Of a stretch of 64,000 bases of DNA, positions 11,041 through 24,107 are shown piece by piece (the first letter of the stretch is position 1; each line of letters opens with the position of its first letter). The stretch comes from Schistocephalus solidus. Lineage: Eukaryota; Platyhelminthes; Cestoda; Diphyllobothriidea; Diphyllobothriidae. Under the pieces are notes generated by a model. It was not told the DNA's origin. It ran no database searches and was given only the letters and a program-made list of their open reading frames with translations. The DNA lies in NCBI GenBank assembly GCA_017591395.1, contig WEDG01002096.1, forward strand, positions 1 through 64,000, written 5' to 3'. The position numbers and the translations under genes were made by a program.

Positions 11041-12694
11041 GCACGCGCTTGGGCCGCCTGGTCCGGGCGAACTCTCTACAACCTTTCCGTGCTCACACCC
11101 ATGCACTCGTGGGTGCGGCATTTCTGTCTGTTGTCTCTTTCGAATGTGTTTTTGTGAAGGTTCTCACTGTGTCGGTATCTGTGTCTCTCACAGCGGCTGG
11201 CGCTGCCTTTACGCTTGCCTCGAACGGATCCAGGTGCGTGAGGGGGAGGAGGGAAGACGATGGGTTTAACGCGAGTCTGCCGCATTATAGACCGACGTGG
11301 CACGTGGTGGCCCTATTCGCTTGTGACAGCCGACCCTACAGTGCCTTCTATTGGATAGTGGAGTGGAAATGGGTCAGTTTTTAAGTCTTCTATCCCCTGG
11401 ATCAGTGTGCCCATCTGTCTGAGTATGGAACTGAACCTAGCCGTAGGAGGCTTAATGTTGCGGACCTCTTAGAATGGCTTTCATGTCCGAGTGTTGTAAG
11501 CTTACATGCACTACGGTGGATCCTGTACCATCTAGTTCGCTCGTCAGCTTCTAATAAGAAGGACTTACACGCTACTGACGTCTTTCTAACCCTGCCATGT
11601 GTTAGTTGGGACACTAAGCCCATGTGATTAGTAATGAGACAAGGCGTAGTGACTGACCCTACACACCACAGCCATCTGTGTGTGCCATAACCCGTCTGGT
11701 ACGATCCTACTGGCCGAACCAGCCAACGCGCGGTTTCGCCAGGTGCAAAGTAACTTCGGCTAGATCGCATTTAACCTTACTGCATTTGGATGCATTTACC
11801 TAGGTATATCCGTTGTCGTCAGCTCAGCTTTAGAAACCAATAGATTGGGAAGAGAATGTCAGACTGGGTAGTGATGGAATGATCCTGTTCTGTTTATAAA
11901 AGTTCAGTTCAATCACCAGTCCGTAAAAGTTACTATCTACCCTAGGACACCATGTGCTGGGATTTGAAAGAAGATGGTGGGTTGCTCATACCTGACTGTT
12001 TTCGCCTTCCGGTTTTATTGTTAACTTCGTGTATTTATTACGTGCACTTGAATTTTGTAATCCGCGTGATGTTATGGCAATAAAATACAATTGACTCTGG
12101 CATCGTCTTTTTACCTTCCAGGTATCCTGTTATTGGTTACTACATAAATGACGTTACCCGTCAAATTTTCGCTCCACTGAAATGCCGAGTGTTCTTGTTA
12201 GAAACCATGTTAGTATTTTCTTCAAATTTCATGGTCAGGTGCAATTGGTGCGGCCTAGTTTTACTATACTCATTGGTCTAACTCTCCAAGAGGGATCTTT
12301 GTGGTTGTTTGTACATGCCAATTTTTTTATTGACAAGGGAGCCTATCTTGACTCACCGTAAATTTTCGTTGAGGAGAAGGAATCCTTCGTCCACTCAAAG
12401 GAGTGCTAACTTCACACCGTCACTACAGCGACGGCGATGACTTGGTTCCAAGTTCCCCTCTCCAATACCGGTTTTTATGTGTGACTAACGAGGGCATGAA
12501 TTTGGCCCCTAATTTCGCAAATACTTAAAGAAGCCACATTTATTTGCGGCCCAAGATTTTTCCGTGAAGGCGTCTAAATAATGAGGCCTTGCGTGGAATG
12601 AGTGAAACACTCGGAGGATCGTTGTGGTTACTGCCGGCCGTTAAATTATCAAATGACCGTTAGTTTCTTCTGTGGTTATCTCCTGGCCGGAGAA
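11041..12694. other. No gene recognised
   Basis: Mixed composition with chance frames on both strands (10989-11384, 11402-11770). No splice-bounded exon with family similarity and no further repeat except the degenerate SINE piece near 11220-11300. Confidence 0.5.
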
Positions 12695-12900
12695 GGCAAT
12701 CATAGGCAGAATAACATGACGGGCAAAGACAAGGGAGACTGGAATGGCCATTTCTGGCTTATTAGCCGTCATCAGCCAGCCATACCCAACCCCGAGGCTC
12801 GAACCCGCGACCTGTGGGCTAAAAATCCAACGCTCTACCCACTGCGCCACGAGCTCGTTGTCTTGCCGGTTTCGATCGGGAATATTAACTTACCATAATG
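12695..12900 (-). repeat. Family T SINE (tRNA-Arg-derived)
   Basis: On the minus strand it reads GAGCTCGTGGCGCAGTGGGT (A-box TGGCGCAGTGG), an anticodon-arm-like GTTGGATTTTTAGCCCACAG, then a B-box GGTTCGAGCC. The non-tRNA body has CTGGCTGATGACGGCTAATA and AGCCAGAAATGGCCATTCC and ends in CTCCCTTGTCTTTG. The tRNA part most resembles tRNA-Arg (UCU/CCU type) by its GCGTTGGACT-NCT-GATC frame in better copies. Confidence 0.85.
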
Positions 12901-12974
12901 CAAGTATGTTCCTTAACGTGATTGGTGAATGATATTTCCAGGATAGTTAATATTTCTAATCGCAACCGATGGGA

Positions 12975-13110
12975 TAATGAGCCCGTGGCCTACTGGTAGA
13001 CCTCTTGACCCAATGTTTTCGTACCCTGGGTTGACTTAAGACTGGTCGATAGCGGCTGGTAAATAAATTACGTCTATTCTAGTCCCGTTGGCCCCTGTCA
13101 GTATTCAGGT
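12975..13110 (+). repeat. Family T SINE, degenerate
   Basis: GAGCCCGTGGCCTACTGGTA matches the tRNA-like start and is followed by a decayed B-box region, GGTCGATAGCGGCTGGTAA and TCTAGTCCCGTTGGC. It lies in opposite orientation to the copy 80 bp upstream. Confidence 0.55.
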
Positions 13111-16100
13111 TGAAAAACGGCAGCCAATTATCACTGGGTTCCAAAATCAAAAAGTCGGATCGATGAAATTAGCTGTAGAACCCTCAGTGCCTCGTACACA
13201 GCATGCATACTCACCGCTGTACTAAGGGGGTGGGCTATGGTTGGAAGCATTTAGTCTCACGAGAATTGTCCACTACTCTCTCTCTCTCTCTCCTTAGTTT
13301 TGAACGGGAATGGGCGTTTCCGGTTGCAATTGGGACCCCCATCACTCACACTCCTCCTCTCCCCGAATTTGGTTTGGTTCACTCCGGATGGCAGCTGACG
13401 GTGTGCGAGCTTTTACTTGACATGGTAGAAGGTTAGGCTAATTGGCCACTTTGAACCTGCATCAGTAAGGTTGGCAAGCATGATCATGGCGGTTAGTGCC
13501 GTAAACAGGAACAAAATTTATGGATTATCAGGGGTAGTAATTTATTCTCCTTGAACTTCAGGGGCATCTCCGGGATCCCGACTGTTTCATTTGTTCGGAT
13601 AAATGAACAACTTTTTGCGATATGTAACTTCACCTATTTTTTTGTCCAAACAGAATAAGTTGTGTCAATCCTACTGGCCGCATATGCGATTATGTTTGTC
13701 AACGAAACTGAACTTGTGACCCGTTTCGAGGACGTCATAAGCCACCGGGGTTGCTGGTTCGGCCTTTCCATGCAACGTCGGTTTGTGAAGGCTTAATCGC
13801 GACGCAGGCTTTTGTGCTGTCGGACACGTTTAGCTGCAAACTTAATTAAGTCAGATAAGTTAATACATATGAACAGGCTGCTCACCCCGTGGTCTCGAGT
13901 CTTGCAACTACGCCGGTCGAGGATTGGTTTGGTTCATGCGCTCTCGTTGACTATTCTCCAGGTCACCGCTGTTGGATTCTCATATGACACAAAAATATCG
14001 TTGGAATTGACATTTTTCTGAGGGATTAGCTAGTCTTCCTGCTGTTCACAGTTATATGTCACTGGGACAAGGTCGTTTGCTGGAAATTCGAAAAATAGTG
14101 GTCTCTACGGTTTCCTTCATTAATCGCTCAAATGCCTGAGTTGACCTGGAAAGTGAGAGGCGTTCGACCAAACTGACCGTTCAGGCGCCTCAGATTCCTT
14201 ATCTAACATTACAGCTTATGACATTTTTTAACCAGGTCCGTGTTAAAGAGCCTGGCCTTGCTAGCCATGCCCTAAAAGAAATCCTAGGAGGGGGGATTTT
14301 GGCACGATCACTTTTTTAGATGACCGTCCTTTTCCCGGAGATGTCAATTATTTACAGGTTGCGTTAAGGCCTTGCTGGGTGGCGATTGAGGGGTGTAAAT
14401 CTCCACGCTATGGCTTGTTTTGGTCCACAGTGTGGCTGGGTTGATCAGTAGTTAAGTTCCGAGGTCTCTGGGGTGGATACTGCCTCGCTACAGGTAAACG
14501 AATGCTTAAAAGGGCGTTTACCTGGAAAGTCCATTTGGCACTTATTTCTTACAGAGAATGCCACTTTCAGACGGCTTTGGCTTAAGGACAATCTGCGAAC
14601 CGTAGGCCCGCGATTTAGAACTGGGTGTGTAGGCTATGAAGTATAATAAACATGAGCAATCACTGTCTGTGGCTTGAGCATGGGTGGTAGACGAGCCCAG
14701 CAAAAAATGTCTTTAATGGACATATCCTTTTCTTCGTCAGTATCGCTTCTCGATTGTTGATTAGTGTTTCCGTTACAACGGCCGTGTTAAAAATAAGTTT
14801 TTCCCTCACTGCCAAAGCTTGCTCCAACGAGGGACCTCAGTCACTCCTCTGTACGAAATTGAATTACAGCCCTCTCACGCGTTCTGGTTCAGAAGGCTCC
14901 TCCGCACTTATCAACAGCAATTACACAGTTACTCTCATGGGTTATTGGTAATGTTTCGCATCTACTGGATGCAAAATGCATTAACGTTGTAGATACTAAG
15001 TTTTATCTTTTAAATTTATTATAACGGTGGTGGGAGTTTTTCGTTATCGAAGTCAGCTCTGAAAATTATCCGATCATTGAGGCAAGTTTTTTGAACTAAA
15101 AAATCGATGAATTTGCGTTGTCGTTACTAGGCCATCGATAGAGTGCATTCAAGACATTAACGAACATTGCGATGACCGTTTTTCTAAGAGAGCAGGGGTT
15201 GGAAATACACTCAGCATTGACCGCCTGTGTAGGGGCCGGTTGCGCACTTAACGTACTAAGTGCGCAGTTTCGGTAACCTCAACGCACTCCCATTGGCGGA
15301 AAGCCCAAAGGGGGCACTGACTTTACGCAGCGTAGGAATAGAGAGGCGATCGGTCATTTACAGTGATTGTTTATGCGGATGTGTTGGTTTGGTAATCGCT
15401 TAGCCGATCAAAGTGCAGAATTCGCTCATAAGTGATGATGGCTCATATGCGACGGGCTGATTAGATTTCTAAATAGATCAAACGTTAGGGGTCTACATTG
15501 AAGAGTCGGGGGGGAGACGAACGTGCCGTGCGAGTATTAGATGCCCTGTACGCCTCAGGCAACCTTGGGGCCTTTATAGTAACCCTGATGGCAATTTGGG
15601 GAATAGGGGTGCAAACGGTCTCGTTGTTGCGCGAGTGGACTGCTTGGGGGAGCGCAGGCAATCATTAGACTTTAGCAGGCGGGGGTGGACTCGAAAGCCA
15701 GCAGGTGATACAAAACTTCCGCTAGGATTGATGTATAGATGTTGCTGAAACTATGCAAACAGTATGCAAATTCTACAGTAAACAATGGTTCATCGTTATT
15801 CCCAGTAGTATTTCTCTTACTTTTATTGTCGAGGATCGTTCCCTCACACTCATCGGCTATTTGTGCGTACGAAGATTTTCAAGGCTGATTGTCGAATGGT
15901 TGAAACTCGGCTTAGACCTAGGAAGTCTTATTCATAGACATGTTTTTTTGTGCTAACGTTATAACTTCTAGCCTTTGACTCGGATTGACTATTGTTACGT
16001 TCGATTTAATTCCTATTTTTATTTTTAAAAAATCAACTCTTTCCGAGACTGGTCATACACTTTATACATGGTTACGGTGTTTGTTATAAAATTATTGAAG

Positions 16101-16140
16101 CACGACCTTTCCTAGAAAAACGGATGACAATTTGACCATG
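13111..16140. other. No gene recognised over 3 kb
   Basis: Only short chance frames. A short (CT)n tract near 13279-13293 is the single low-complexity feature. No retroelement motif was seen in any frame examined. Confidence 0.5.
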
Positions 16141-16144
16141 GTTT

Positions 16145-16315
16145 CCGAAGTTGTCCACCGTGTGCCACACAGCGGGGTGGGCGTACGGACGGTGACTTAC
16201 TCCAGAAATATTGTATATTGATAGTAGACTTGCGTAGTATTTACCGCACTCTCTCTCTCTTCCCTCATCCACCTGGACCCGGTGTTATGGCAGAGTCAAG
16301 AAGACCGGAATCGGG
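16145..16315 (-). repeat. Family A SINE, 5'-truncated
   Basis: Reverse complement of the family 3' half: GTCCACCGTGTGCCACAC, ACGGACGGTGACTTACTCC, GTAGTATTTACCGCACTCTC, then the GGTGT-GCAGAGTCAAGAAGAC block. The GAGAGA part is expanded to (CT)n. Confidence 0.75.
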
Positions 16316-18944
16316 ATCAGAATAAACGGCTGACAGAGCTAAGTAGGTTCTCCACGCATATCTGGTTCACGCACAGTGGATAAGGTTTTCAGTCAACGAC
16401 AGATGGGAACGGCTACGGTCCAAATTGAGTGGGAAAGGACACATAAGCTGATGTTGTGTGAACTTATGGCTCAGAGGTTGAATGTTTGTATTTAAACATT
16501 AAAATGCCCAGTCATCAGGCCTCAGGCTAGGCAAATGCACCCAAAGGGGCCAGTTCGGTTTCCTTTTAAATGAACCATACTCCATTTCGTGCATAAATTT
16601 ATAGGTCTGCATTCTCGGTCGCATACTGATACCCATCATCCGGGTAGAAGCAAAGAGAGCAGGGAGCAAGGACTTTGGGGTGCACCCGTCTATTTGCTGA
16701 TTTGCCGGCTGCTTTCGGACCACCGAAGCTTAATCACGTGCTTTCATAATTAGCATGAAATTTGCTTTGACGGCTGCGTCTGAGCCCCTGATCGCCAATG
16801 TTGGTGTGCTAATTACTCTGTATCATCCCCCGCGGTAGTCTTCATGGAGTCGACTATGTGTGCGTTGCTTGCTTGCCCCATGAGTATGACGTTCCCTTAT
16901 GGTTCCCAAAATTACCCATCTGCTTAGCCAATTGTTTACCCTACCCTACATTTCCAGACAATCTGGGAATCTTCTGACTTTCCGTCCGTGGAATAAGTCT
17001 GACAGATATTGCTACCTTTTGCAATCCTGCTCGAATCAAGTCATGAGCGACCTTTCTGGTCAAGTGTTTATTTACCGTTCATATTTCCTTTGTCTGTCCT
17101 TTTCTCGTGTTCGCGCATTGTTAGTGTCTGGGGCTACGGCCGTTGATATTGTTGTTGCTGTTGCAGAAGGCTTAAGAGTGCAGACTACTTAAAGTGCATC
17201 TCACTTGCTCACATTGCGTTGCTCACACCACGAAGACACATGGTGGTTTTTCCATCTTTTACTGGCGTGTCAGGAGGCTCTTCAGTACGGATTTCTTCGA
17301 AGGGACAGTAGAGGGCAGCGGACAATTCAGTCTTCTGGGAGGAGGGTGTGTCATGTTGCCGTCATCGCGACCTCTGGCGTCCTTGTTTAATGGACCAGGA
17401 ATTGAGGAGAGTTGTTTGAATGAATTTAGGTCAGTTTCGCGGGGATCCAGGATGGAGACGGTGAAACCTTGTGTCGGTGAAGATAGCCGGTGATGACTCC
17501 CCTTAGTGAAACGACGGCCGCTGCGGCACCACAGGAGGTCATCAGAGGTGACGGTGGTCGGGGAGAGCTAAGGCGTGATAGGATGTGGCGGCCGACGCAA
17601 GCCACCGTGGCAAAACAGGCGATGAGAGGGCGTGGCAGTAGCGACAACAGAAGTGGGACGTAGCGCACAGGCCAGGAACCGTGCAAACAGTGTTATATAA
17701 TGGGAGCTGCGCGCATAACTCTTTAGGCTCTGAAGATAGGTAGATAAAACATTGACTCGAAACGTCAGACAAACAATATACCTCTCCCGGGGAACGCTCC
17801 TCCTTCTGATATCCCATTACCTTCCGTTTTTATTGTATATTCATGCCCACTGAATTCTTCTTCTACCTTTTTGCCGCACTACTAATTAATTTTTCAGTAG
17901 ACAGCGACGTAACATATCGGACTGCCTGCTAGTTTATGGGCCCCTCGTGCAACTAGCGTCCGCGTGTCATTTAGAACAGGTCATAGGTTTTGATTTCCTC
18001 GAAGATCCGGGAGTAAAAGAGTTCACGTAGCCGGTAACCGAAATTGCTTAAGAAAACCAGGTGATTCCAGGCTGGGAGATTGGCCTGCTTGCTCAATCTG
18101 GTTGTTACTCTAATTAATTTTTTTTCGTTTTTGCGTACTGTACGGGCAGTAGCCTATTCCGTGGCATTTGCATTTTGTCCCGGTGCGCCATACAGAGGGA
18201 AGAAGTGAGCTAACTTACTAGGAGGAAACCCAGTTAAGGTCAGCCGTGGGCATCTATTGAGTGTGCTTTTTTCGGTTTCCAGCCACACCGTGCCCACGCA
18301 GTCTGAGAAGACCTCAGATTCAGTTGCATGCCAATTCGATCAAAAAGGGCGGAATCTGCTAAACAACCAGCTTCTGGTCGCTTGACATTGCAGTTTTGGT
18401 GGCTCCTTGGTTTAGGCCTGCGGTATGGAGTGGCAGATCGAATCCTATGCCAGCCAGCTCGGACCAATGAAAGTACCTATCCAACTGGTTATCGAATAGC
18501 AAATCAATCTCCAGAACTGTAATTTGGGCTCCATATTGTTAGCCTCTTTCTACATGATTTATACTCGTCTCATCGGTGGGCCCCGGTCGAAGCTCCAGGT
18601 GGCATCTTCTGTTTGAGGGTCTGTTGTGGAGTAGGGCTCAGCTGGGTGTTTACCGAAAAATCTTCAAATTAGAGCGAAAATATCCCGATAAAATCCCCAA
18701 GAAGATGGTATTTGGGACATGGCCGCTTTTGTAAATTTGTTTTGGCCCTCCGTAACTTCTGGATTGAAATGGAGAAGCTTATACTCTGGATTCGATCTCC
18801 TGTTATGTGGAAGTGTATTTTTACTTTCGTTTTGGCCGTGTTACATGTGCAAATACTCTGTTTGGATTGCAGTAAGGAGATCAACGGTTACTTTTCATTG
18901 GGTAGGACTTTGACTGATGTTACATATCCATGTTGTTCTCGGTC

Positions 18945-19085
18945 TAGTGAAGGAGAAGGCGAGATTGCGGTAGATGCAACGTACGTCTGCTACCACTATG
19001 GACAAAATCACGCGCATGGCATCGTCCCTGCGCCAACACGCTGTGGGACACACGGTGGACTTCATCACAATCGACATTCACACTA
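18945..19085 (+). repeat. Family A SINE, 5'-truncated (copy 1 of the duplication)
   Basis: GAGATTGCGGTAGATGCAAC, ACCACTATGGACAAAATCAC, GGCATCGTCCCTGCGCCAAC and GGGACACACGGTGGACTTC match the family's 3' part. Confidence 0.75.
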
Positions 19086-19354
19086 TCGTCGTCTACTGAA
19101 GAAAATATCTTGATTAATGAGATAATGGCCTGGGGACAGAACCTCAAGTTCCGCGCAAGCAGTTGTTTTGCGTACTGAGCGAAACCCTTCACGGTGGCTC
19201 CGTGTAGCCTCCAAAAGTGAACAACATACGATTCTCGGTGTTTAGCTAATACGGATGTTCGAAGCATACTTTAAAATTTTCTTCTATAGATTAAACAAAT
19301 AACTGACTGCTGGTGTGACGGGTGGGTAATTCTGCCCGAGTTGGCAGATTAATA

Positions 19355-19660
19355 TTGCCGACAAAGACAAGGGGAGATTGGAATGACCATTTCTGGCTTG
19401 TTAGCCATCGTCAATCAGTCATACCCAACCCCGTTAGCGATCAGTGAGCGTTCATCAACGAAAACAGTCAATATTCTCTATCTAAACTGGCAAAACAATG
19501 AGCACGTGGTTCAATGGTTAGAGCCTTGGATTTCTGATCATCGCATCACGGGTTCGGGTGGTACACCACCTGGGGTTAGGTAGGACTGGCTGATAACGGC
19601 TAATAAGCCAGAAATGGCCATTCCAGATCCCCTTGTCTTTGCTGGCAATATTCATCTGCA
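19355..19660 (+). repeat. Family T SINE pair, fold-back arrangement (copy 1)
   Basis: A minus-strand 3' fragment (about 19357-19428: GACAAAGACAAGGGGAGATT, CATTTCTGGCTTGTTAGCC) is joined directly to a plus-strand copy (19430-19660). The latter has leader GTTAGCGATCAGTGAGCG, tRNA-like CACGTGGTTCAATGGTTAGA, B-box-like GGGTTCGGGTGG and body AATAAGCCAGAAATGGCCAT. The two 3' bodies can pair as a hairpin. Confidence 0.8.
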
Positions 19661-19675
19661 ATATTCATCTACTAG

Positions 19676-19800
19676 CCACTGTGCGGCTGTTGGCAACACT
19701 CGAGGCGGAACGGGATGAGTTAGTTCCGTTAGCGATCGGTTAGCGTTCATCACCGGACGACCAGTCGATGGCATTTGCCAATTGGGATCATACGAGAATC
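19676..19800 (+). repeat. Family T SINE 5' leader fragment (copy 1)
   Basis: GCGGCTGTTGGCAACACTCG, then GGAACGGGATGAGTTAGTTC and GTTAGCGATCGGTTAGCG, the leader seen upstream of the tRNA-like part in fuller copies at 45.9 and 47.0 kb. Confidence 0.6.
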
Positions 19801-21433
19801 CGAATGAGGAACGCCAGGGAACTCAACGGTAAGCCAACTCATTCACAGGTGCATTCTTCTGCTTTAATAAGTCGCCTAAAGACGTGTCCGAAAATTTAGC
19901 TATTATCTCCTGTTGCAGAAAAATTCCGAAAAAATCCGAGAAATCCTGTCTCAAGGACCTTACTCCTTCTTCCTCGAGTAACTTCTGACGAGCTCGTTAT
20001 AGGAAAATGAAGAAGGTATGCAGGGTGAACGCCTGTCTTGTCAACAATTCTGCCCTCTGTGAATATTTGAAATCAATGACTACAACAGTATCCATCATGT
20101 AGACCACAACTGAACTATCAAGTATGCCAACACTGGTAACGGCGGACGACGCATTGTGTATGCGGTAGATGTTTACATATGACGTTCAGGTCGCAGAACG
20201 GCGCTGTTCGACACCGTCGTATCAACCACAATGTCAACAGAACCACCGTAATCCCAGCACAAACAATATTCAAACCACTGATCTGCAGACAACAAGCAGA
20301 TCGTGTCTCTTCGCTTATCTACGCGGCTTCCGGTACTGACGTCGACTTTAATGATTGAAGCGTGTGGTGTGGCGACCGAAAAGTCCGGGAGGACGTACAC
20401 TACCCTTTCTCTCCGTATATTACTTACACCACTGCTACGTCCATTGCAAATCCACTTGCCTCATTTGTTCGGCTTCCGTCCAGGTTAGCATCATACACCC
20501 AGACGACCGCCTGACAAATAACAATGGTTCTAACTTGCACGAGTACTTGAGAAGTTATCGTCATCAGGAGACTCGGCCAATGCCCGGCAGGTTAGCCTTC
20601 CCTGAACACATTTTCCGAAAATTCTGATCTGAAGTTGGGTTATTCGTTCATAGGTCCAACAGGGAAAACCACCACTAAACATCACCAATCAACAGTTACG
20701 GATAAGCCTGTCATCAGTATTTAAGAACGGTGCATTGTATCTGTTGGTTGTTTGCATGTGACATGCATCAGACGGTGGCTTTTCTGAGCCAAATTTTCTC
20801 TCTGGTCAACCTAACCCGGACTTGTTCGTCGGCCTTGAAGTAAGAAGGCTGAACGAGGTCGTTGCAACTTGGATGCAGCGTTGGGCTTCTTCGCCAGACA
20901 ACCAGAGCTCTTTTATCATATCACACCGGCCTAAAAGACTCACAAAGAATTGGGTAACCCCGTCATATTGAAGCCCGAGAGCTGAGCAGCAGTAGCCCCT
21001 TGACGTGGCACTGACCTATATGGCCTTATGGACTCCCTCGTTGAAGCCTAATTCGTGTGGCGTTGGGGAGAAATGCTTATCCCGAAAAATTTCTCCTGTT
21101 CCGTCTACATATTTTATTACTGTTTACTCTCGGCTCATCGATTAAACGGATCACGCATGAATAATCGATTATCTGTAAACACTCAATCGATTCTGATGAG
21201 ATAACACGCGTTAAATTTTGCATTAGCGTTTGTCAGCTTATTGATTTTCACACTTATCAATTTTCAGCGAGCGCTATAGACAAACCTACATATAAACTAG
21301 TATTCGACAAGCACCGTCTTAACATAGATGCCGTCTGTGCTATTTGCTTAAAAGCCCATTAACAATTACTTCCGAGGAGAAGGAGCGGAGATCAGGAAGC
21401 AACTTTGCTGTAATCCAGAGGGTTGGACGTTCG

Positions 21434-21600
<167 letters not shown>

Positions 21601-22427
21601 GCGATAACAAGCAGCTTAATTTTAGAAGCACCCAACCCTCAGTCTCTGGCTGGTAGATCGTGTTGCTGCTTCGCTGGCACATGCTGCATATGAAACCAAC
21701 AAACATCCCTTGCCCTAGTCGATGGCACACTTGGTAGGCTGCCCGTTTTACGACGCCGTAGTCAGTACCGAAGAACTGACACCACTTATGCGAGCGCACG
21801 TGCGTGCGTTGACCCGAGGGCTCTCAGTTTGGTCACAAAGTTCACTGTCCCGGGACGAAAACGCGGCTTGCAGTGAGTCAGTGCGAGGAACTTGGACGTC
21901 GAACACACTCGAGCAGCGCAGTTCGGTCAGTCGCTCGGGTGGGTACTGTTTTAGACTAGGCACTGTCATTGGCCGTGGAGCGTTTATTTGTGCCCATTTG
22001 TTCGTAACACTCTTTGCTTACTCGAACTCTATTTCACAAATGCGTCCTCAATTATTACTCGCCTCATGGTGGAGCAAGCTATCCCTATGAGCAACTTCTG
22101 ATCTGCATAAGTTGTAGAAACTGTAGCTGGATTCAGTTGAGTGAGGCTCGCGATACTCTTTTGCGACCGGGCCGTCTGCTGGATGGATTTCTTGGTTGAC
22201 GTGAGACGGGCTGATGTTGGCCTATGAGTTAGGAACGGTTATTACGGTTTCCTTTTTCCCTGATTAAGCGACTAGCTGTGTGGGCGCTAGGTTGAAACTA
22301 CAAGAAAAAAAATAGACGAGTCAGCACTTCTGCGACTCTCCGTGGCAACATTTTGGAAAAGGAAGAAGAAGAAAAGATGTTCACTGGCCGGGATCTGTTT
22401 ATGCTCCGACGTCTAAAATAAGGATTT

Positions 22428-22670
22428 CGACCACCCACCTTCAGAGCAGTTATCTATATCACCTCCATCTTCATGCAGTAGGACAATACGTGGTTATTCA
22501 GATGATTCCATCTCTTGTCTGGGAATTTCCCAGTCTTGCTTTTACTTAGACCGTACGGCACTGGAACTTGGTACAGCGACCACCCACCTTCAGAGCAGTT
22601 ATCTATATCACCTCCATCTTCATGCAGTAGGACAATACGTGGTTATTCAGATGATTCCATCTCTTGTCTG
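22428..22670 (+). repeat. 94-bp direct repeat around a 55-bp spacer (copy 1)
   Basis: The block starting CGACCACCCACCTTCAGAGC and ending CATCTCTTGTCTG occurs at 22428-22521 and again at 22577-22670. The spacer belongs to a 60-bp sequence (22519-22578) that also occurs at 28965-29024 and, alone, at 31743-31802. Confidence 0.9.
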
Positions 22671-22950
22671 CTTCTTTATTCAAAAGACCAGGTAGCGCAC
22701 AGGCAAGGTAAGGTGGCGGTTTTCAGATGCGTGCCTAACGGCCGATCGTCACATCAACTTCACAACCTCGTTGGCATCAGGGGTAGAGATCCATCCTATT
22801 TACACGAGATGGGCTGCAATCTGCACATCAAGTCTTACTTCCAAATGACTAACTTGGGTTGAAGCATTAAAGTTCCTTTACTTTCACTTCAGTTTTATTA
22901 AGGGAGAGGTGGGCGAACGCCATCGAACTCCCTATCGTTTATACTTACGT

Positions 22951-22960
22951 TTATACTTAC
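22951..22960 (+). other. 10-bp junction filler between the two duplication copies
   Basis: TTATACTTAC lies between the end of copy 1 and the start of copy 2. It repeats the ten bases ending two bases before the junction (22939-22948), as expected of templated, replication-based repair. Confidence 0.7.
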
Positions 22961-23881
22961 CATACTCCATTTCGTGCATAAATTTATAGGTCTGCAGTCT
23001 CGGTCGCATACTGATACCCTATCATCCGGGTAGAAGCAAAGAGAGCAGGGAGCAAGGACTTTGGGGTGCACCCGTCTATTTGCTGATTTGCCGGCTGCTT
23101 TCGGACCACCGAAGCTTAATCGCGTGCTTTCATAATTAGCATGAAATTTGCTTTGACGGCTGCGTCTGAGCCCCTGATCGCCAATGTTGGTGTGCTAATT
23201 ACTCTGTATCATCCCCCGCGGTAGTCTTCATGGAGTCTACTATGTGTGCGTTGCTTGCTTGCCCCATGAGTATGACGTTCCCTTATGGTTCCCAAAATTA
23301 CCCATCTGCTTAGCCAATTGTTTACCCTACCCTACATTTCCAGACAATCTGGGAATCTTCTGACTTTCCGTCCGTGGAATAAGTCTGACAGATATTGCTA
23401 CCTTTTGCAATCCTGCTCGAATCAAGTCATGAGCGACCTTTCTGGTCAAGTGTTTATTTACCGTTCATATTTCCTTTGTCTGTCCTTTTCTCGTGTTCGC
23501 GCATTGTTAGTGTCTGGGGCTACGGCCGTTGATATTGTTGTTGCTGTTGCAGAAGGCTTAAGAGTGCAGACTACTTAAAGTGCATCTCACTTGCTCACAT
23601 TGCGTTGCTCACACCACGAAGACACATGGTGGTTTTTCCATCTTTTACTGGCGTGTCAGGAGGCTCTTCAGTACGGATTTCTTCGAAGGGACAGTAGAGG
23701 CCAGCGGACAATTCAGTCTTCTGGGAGGAGGGTGTGTCATGTTGCCGTCATCGCGACCTCCGGCGTCCTTGTTTAATGGACCAGGAATTGAGGAGAGTTG
23801 TTTGAATGAATTTAGGTCAGTTTCGCGGGGATCCAGGATGGAGACGGTGAAACCTTGTGTTGGTGAAGATAGCCGGTGATG

Positions 23882-24107
23882 ACTCCCCTCCCGCAATTCA
23901 TCACAAATCGTTTCTCTCACTCTACGTCGGCATCTTCCATGGCCCTCTCCAGCGGTTGACCACAGCGCTGCATTCCCATCGGTTTTTTAGCAGGCATGTC
24001 AGCGTCACCGCCTTATCCCAGGCGAATCACTCCTCTGCTGTAAATCGTCCTTTTTGTGCACTTCACTTCACTTCTCGCGGCCAGCGAGATTGGGGTAGAA
24101 CTCCCCT
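23882..24107 (+). other. 218-bp presence/absence block flanked by the 8-bp repeat ACTCCCCT
   Basis: ACTCCCCT stands at 23882-23889 and 24100-24107. Copy 1 has a single ACTCCCCT (near 17496) and nothing between. The block has no internal similarity to other families in the window. Confidence 0.9.

Noticed and set aside
12780..12860. Genuine tRNA gene
   Set aside because: The tRNA-like part lacks a clean cloverleaf and runs into the conserved body of the family T SINE, which recurs with the same junction at several sites.
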